From: CAZOGW01 sp964579415
GTDB lineage: Bacteria; Actinomycetota; Acidimicrobiia; Spongiisociales; UBA5794
NCBI GenBank assembly: GCA_964579415.1
Contig: CAZOGW010000078.1
Coordinates: 1-14,771, forward strand
Direction: 5' to 3'
Length of the DNA: 14,771 nt
The notes under the pieces were generated by a model. It did no database searches, was not told the DNA's origin, and saw only the letters and a program-made list of their open reading frames with translations. Each line of letters begins with the position of its first letter. The first letter of the stretch is position 1. The position numbers and the translations under genes are program-made. Positions 13,009 through 14,771 of this stretch are shown in pieces.

Positions 13009-14187
13009 TCAGACGGCGACAGCCCCGTCGATCTGGGCGAGGAATGCCTCGTCGAGGTCCTTCGCCCGCGCCGTGTGGAGGGTGACCTGCTGATCGATGC
13101 GGTTACCACTCAGGACCGCCTCGCAGCCGACCAGGACGCCGGCAGGCTCCGCGTGCCGGATCACCGGCAGGAGTGAGTCACTCATCTGCGGCGTCAGCTC
13201 GCCCACCCGCTGCCCATCGATGCGGACCTCCACGATGGCCCGACCTGGCCCCCGTGTGGTCTGCCGGGCCGTCTCGTGCAGGGTCGCATACACAGACGTG
13301 CCGTCGGGGCCGGCGCCCACCCGGGCGACCAGGTCCCGCAGGAACTCCGAGTGGTTCTCCTCGCCCTTGACCCGGATCGAAGGGCCCGCCGGGATCATGA
13401 CGAACGCCGCCGACGGCGCGTCGTTGCCCGGCATCATCCGCGAGGGCGCTGCGAGGTCGACCTGGACGCCGTAGATCGCCTTGCCCGGCTCATCCCAGGC
13501 CGGGCCGAACCCGATGCGGGCAGGGACGCGGGCCACCAGCCCCCGAGCCTCCAGCTGGTCCAGGCGCCGGGCGTACCTACGGGCATTGTCGCGACTGAGA
13601 TAGCCGACCCGGCTGCCCTCGATGACGACTTCCACCGCGTTCGGGTCGTGCCGATTCACCGGCTCGCGGCGCAGAAGGGCCGATGTGTCCAGCTCGCCGC
13701 GCTCAGCCCTCACCCCGGCCACCCGAACGATCCTCTGCAACTGCACGCGGTAATGGCTCTCCCCGACGACATCGGTCCCGTGCCACCCGGCCGCGCCCCA
13801 CAGGTCGAACGGGATCAGACCCGGCGAGGCCGCCGCCTGCGCTGCCCGGACCTCGCCAGACGGCGCAGACGAGGAGGCCGCGGCCCGGTTGTGCGCCCCC
13901 AGGCCCATCAGCCAGCCGTGGAGCGACTCAGCCGTCGCCACGTGGGCCTTCTCGACCACCACGCATCGAGCGTCCGAGACGGCCGCCACGCGACCCATCT
14001 CGCCCGGGTCCTCGCCCATCACGACCACCTGAAGGTGGCCTGCGACCAGCAGGCGCGGCAAGACCAAGCGCGAGCCCCCGACAGCGGTCAGTGGAGTCGA
14101 CCAGTCGCTGCGCAGGCCGCGACGTCGGATGGTGAGCGTGGGCTCATCGACGGCGATGGTCGCGTTCGAGAACTCGTAGATGGGCAT
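13009..14187 (-). CDS. HIRAN-domain protein, probably host chromosomal
   Basis: The 392-residue product starts at ATG 14187, with GGAAGG upstream. Residues 1-70 (MPIYEFSNATIAVDEPTLTI, RRRGLRSDW) resemble a PH-like beta domain. An Ala/Ser-rich linker covers about 100-120. A HIRAN domain spans about 140-245, with LLRREPVNRHDPNAVEVVIEG and GSRVGYLSRDNARRYARRL. HIRAN domains bind DNA ends or damaged DNA in known helicases. A second, degenerate copy is suggested at about 300-375 (RAIVEVRIDGQRVGELTPQM, LPVIRH). There is no helicase or nuclease domain, so this is a free-standing binding protein of unknown role. It lies outside the attachment site, so it is taken as a host gene. Confidence 0.7.
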   Translation of the reverse strand: MPIYEFSNATIAVDEPTLTIRRRGLRSDWSTPLTAVGGSRLVLPRLLVAGHLQVVVMGEDPGEMGRVAAVSDARCVVVEKAHVATAESLHGWLMGLGAHNRAAASSSAPSGEVRAAQAAASPGLIPFDLWGAAGWHGTDVVGESHYRVQLQRIVRVAGVRAERGELDTSALLRREPVNRHDPNAVEVVIEGSRVGYLSRDNARRYARRLDQLEARGLVARVPARIGFGPAWDEPGKAIYGVQVDLAAPSRMMPGNDAPSAAFVMIPAGPSIRVKGEENHSEFLRDLVARVGAGPDGTSVYATLHETARQTTRGPGRAIVEVRIDGQRVGELTPQMSDSLLPVIRHAEPAGVLVGCEAVLSGNRIDQQVTLHTARAKDLDEAFLAQIDGAVAV

Positions 14188-14617
14188 GCCTGGGGGTCCT
14201 TCCGGCTCGGGTGTCGTCCGCGACCTTCATGCCCCCGCAGGGCGCGCCCGAAACCCCCCAGAAGCGGAGGACCCTGTTACCCACCGCCAGGGTGGGTGCG
14301 CGCACGTAGCCCGGACGCAGGATCGCGGTGGCGTCCAGGGGCTGGCGGGCGAGTCGCCAGCCCTGGCGAATCCGGACGGATCGGATGTCACGCTCGCCAA
14401 GGGACCAGTACCTGCGCACGATCGTGCGACCGAAGCCGTCAGCAAATTGCCCGGACCACGCCTGCACGCGGGTTCGGCACATCGGACCCTCCTCCTGGGC
14501 CCGGCGCCGGATCTTCAGGGCCAGTACCCCAGGAATCGCCACGAGGGCGAGGACTCCGACGGAGACCTTCCCCCCCTCGGCTCCTTCCCATATCTGCAGG
14601 GCGCGGACATCGGGCAC
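14144..14617 (-). CDS. Possible small membrane protein, 5' end near an IS insertion
   Basis: A minus frame from GTG 14617 has one hydrophobic segment (VSVGVLALVAIPGVLAL, then KIRRR), followed by a soluble part with VQAWSGQFADGFGRT, RRYWSLGERDI and RVLRFWGV. The order, one membrane helix plus a short basic cytosolic part, recalls small actinobacterial membrane proteins, but I cannot name a family. The end overlaps the start of the HIRAN gene by 44 bases in another frame. No start has a good ribosome-binding site, and the frame is open back into the IS element at 14639, so the true 5' end may have been removed by the insertion. Codon third positions are GC-rich over the first two thirds. Confidence 0.4.
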   Translation of the reverse strand: MPDVRALQIWEGAEGGKVSVGVLALVAIPGVLALKIRRRAQEEGPMCRTRVQAWSGQFADGFGRTIVRRYWSLGERDIRSVRIRQGWRLARQPLDATAILRPGYVRAPTLAVGNRVLRFWGVSGAPCGGMKVADDTRAGRTPRHAHLRVLERDHRRR

Positions 14618-14693
14618 CAGCGGAGTCGAGGGATTGCCGGCTCTTCGCAAAGCAGGGTGTGTCCCGGGTGGGCGCGTCGGTGCCGGGGTAGGG

Positions 14694-14748
14694 GTCGAGG
14701 TCTTCCGATGATGGGGGTTCCTACGCCTCCCAGCAGGAAGACCTCGAC
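14694..14748 (+). promoter_or_regulatory. 13-bp stem-loop just before the transposase start
   Basis: GTCGAGGTCTTCC (14694-14706) is the exact reverse complement of GGAAGACCTCGAC (14736-14748), with a 29-base loop. The 3' arm holds the likely ribosome-binding site AGGAAG and ends directly before GTG 14749. In a transcript entering from outside, the hairpin would hide the site and limit transposase translation, a control known for several IS elements. Confidence 0.65.
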
Positions 14749-14771
14749 GTGTCTGACGCTACCTTCGCCTG
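14749..14771 (+). CDS. Transposase, ISL3 family (first 7 codons only)
   Basis: GTG 14749 opens MSDATFA and the frame is open at the window end. The N-terminus fits ISL3-type transposases of actinobacteria, and the terminal repeat at 14639 agrees with that family. AGGAAG lies eight bases before the start, inside the stem-loop. With only seven codons the family call rests mostly on the element end. Confidence 0.5.

Larger units (their letters stand above)
14639..14771 (+). mobile_element. Left end of an ISL3-like insertion sequence, runs off the right edge
   Basis: The element appears to start at 14639 with GGCTCTTCGCAAAGC, which has the GGCTCTT(C/T) form of ISL3-family terminal repeats. About 110 bases later a transposase frame begins and continues beyond the window. 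The right end and the target duplication are not in the window, so the exact limit is inferred from the terminal motif. Confidence 0.65.

Noticed and set aside
13276..14691. Long plus-strand ORF of 471 codons
   Set aside because: It is antisense to the HIRAN gene, Arg/Pro-rich, and runs through the IS border.
1..14771. CRISPR array or other spaced repeats
   Set aside because: No regularly spaced direct repeats were seen anywhere in the window.

Overview
This is high-GC DNA from an actinobacterium. It carries the integrase-proximal end of an integrated siphovirus-type prophage (1 to about 12,898), followed by a short stretch of probable host chromosome (12,899 to the end) that is interrupted by an insertion sequence. 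The actinobacterial call rests on GC-rich codon third positions, GTG and TTG starts, an actinophage-type head gene set, a leaderless promoter and a partial tRNA-Val(GAC). I cannot name the genus.

Layout. At the left edge are leftward (minus) genes: an open-ended gene (1-274), a 47-residue gene (283-426) and the 3' half of a head-tail-region gene (426-695). From 717 to 8155 everything reads rightward: a duplicated zinc-binding protein, terminase small subunit, terminase large subunit carrying a class 3 intein, portal, MuF-like minor capsid protein, scaffold, major capsid protein, and the 5' half of a head-tail-region gene. From 8237 to 11,197 everything reads leftward again: a small ORF, a small HTH protein, a ParB-HTH-DNA methyltransferase fusion, a zinc-ribbon protein, a small protein, a ParB-fold protein and an excisionase-like protein. 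A leaderless XRE-type regulator and a tyrosine integrase then read rightward to the attachment site, the 3' part of a tRNA-Val gene (about 12,854-12,898). To its right lie a HIRAN-domain gene, a possible membrane protein gene and the left end of an ISL3-like element.

Main observation. The block from about 692 to 8156 appears to be inverted relative to its flanks. The same 7-mer, CGCATGC, lies in opposite orientation at both boundaries. Flipping the block back fuses the truncated gene at 7991 in frame to the headless gene that ends at 426, giving a 143-residue protein of the kind found just downstream of actinophage capsid genes. It also gives the zinc-binding gene an open 5' extension. With the block restored, every head gene would read leftward in line with the early operon on the right and the tail side on the left, which is the normal order for such a prophage. 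As written, the head module is cut off from its neighbours. This could be an inactivating rearrangement, a reversible switch or an assembly error; the sequence alone cannot separate these.

How the genes work together. The regulator and integrase control lysogeny and integration. The leftward operon of DNA-binding, ParB-fold and methyltransferase genes is the early region. Terminase, portal, MuF protein, scaffold and coat protein build and fill the head, with terminase depending on removal of an intein from its Walker A motif.
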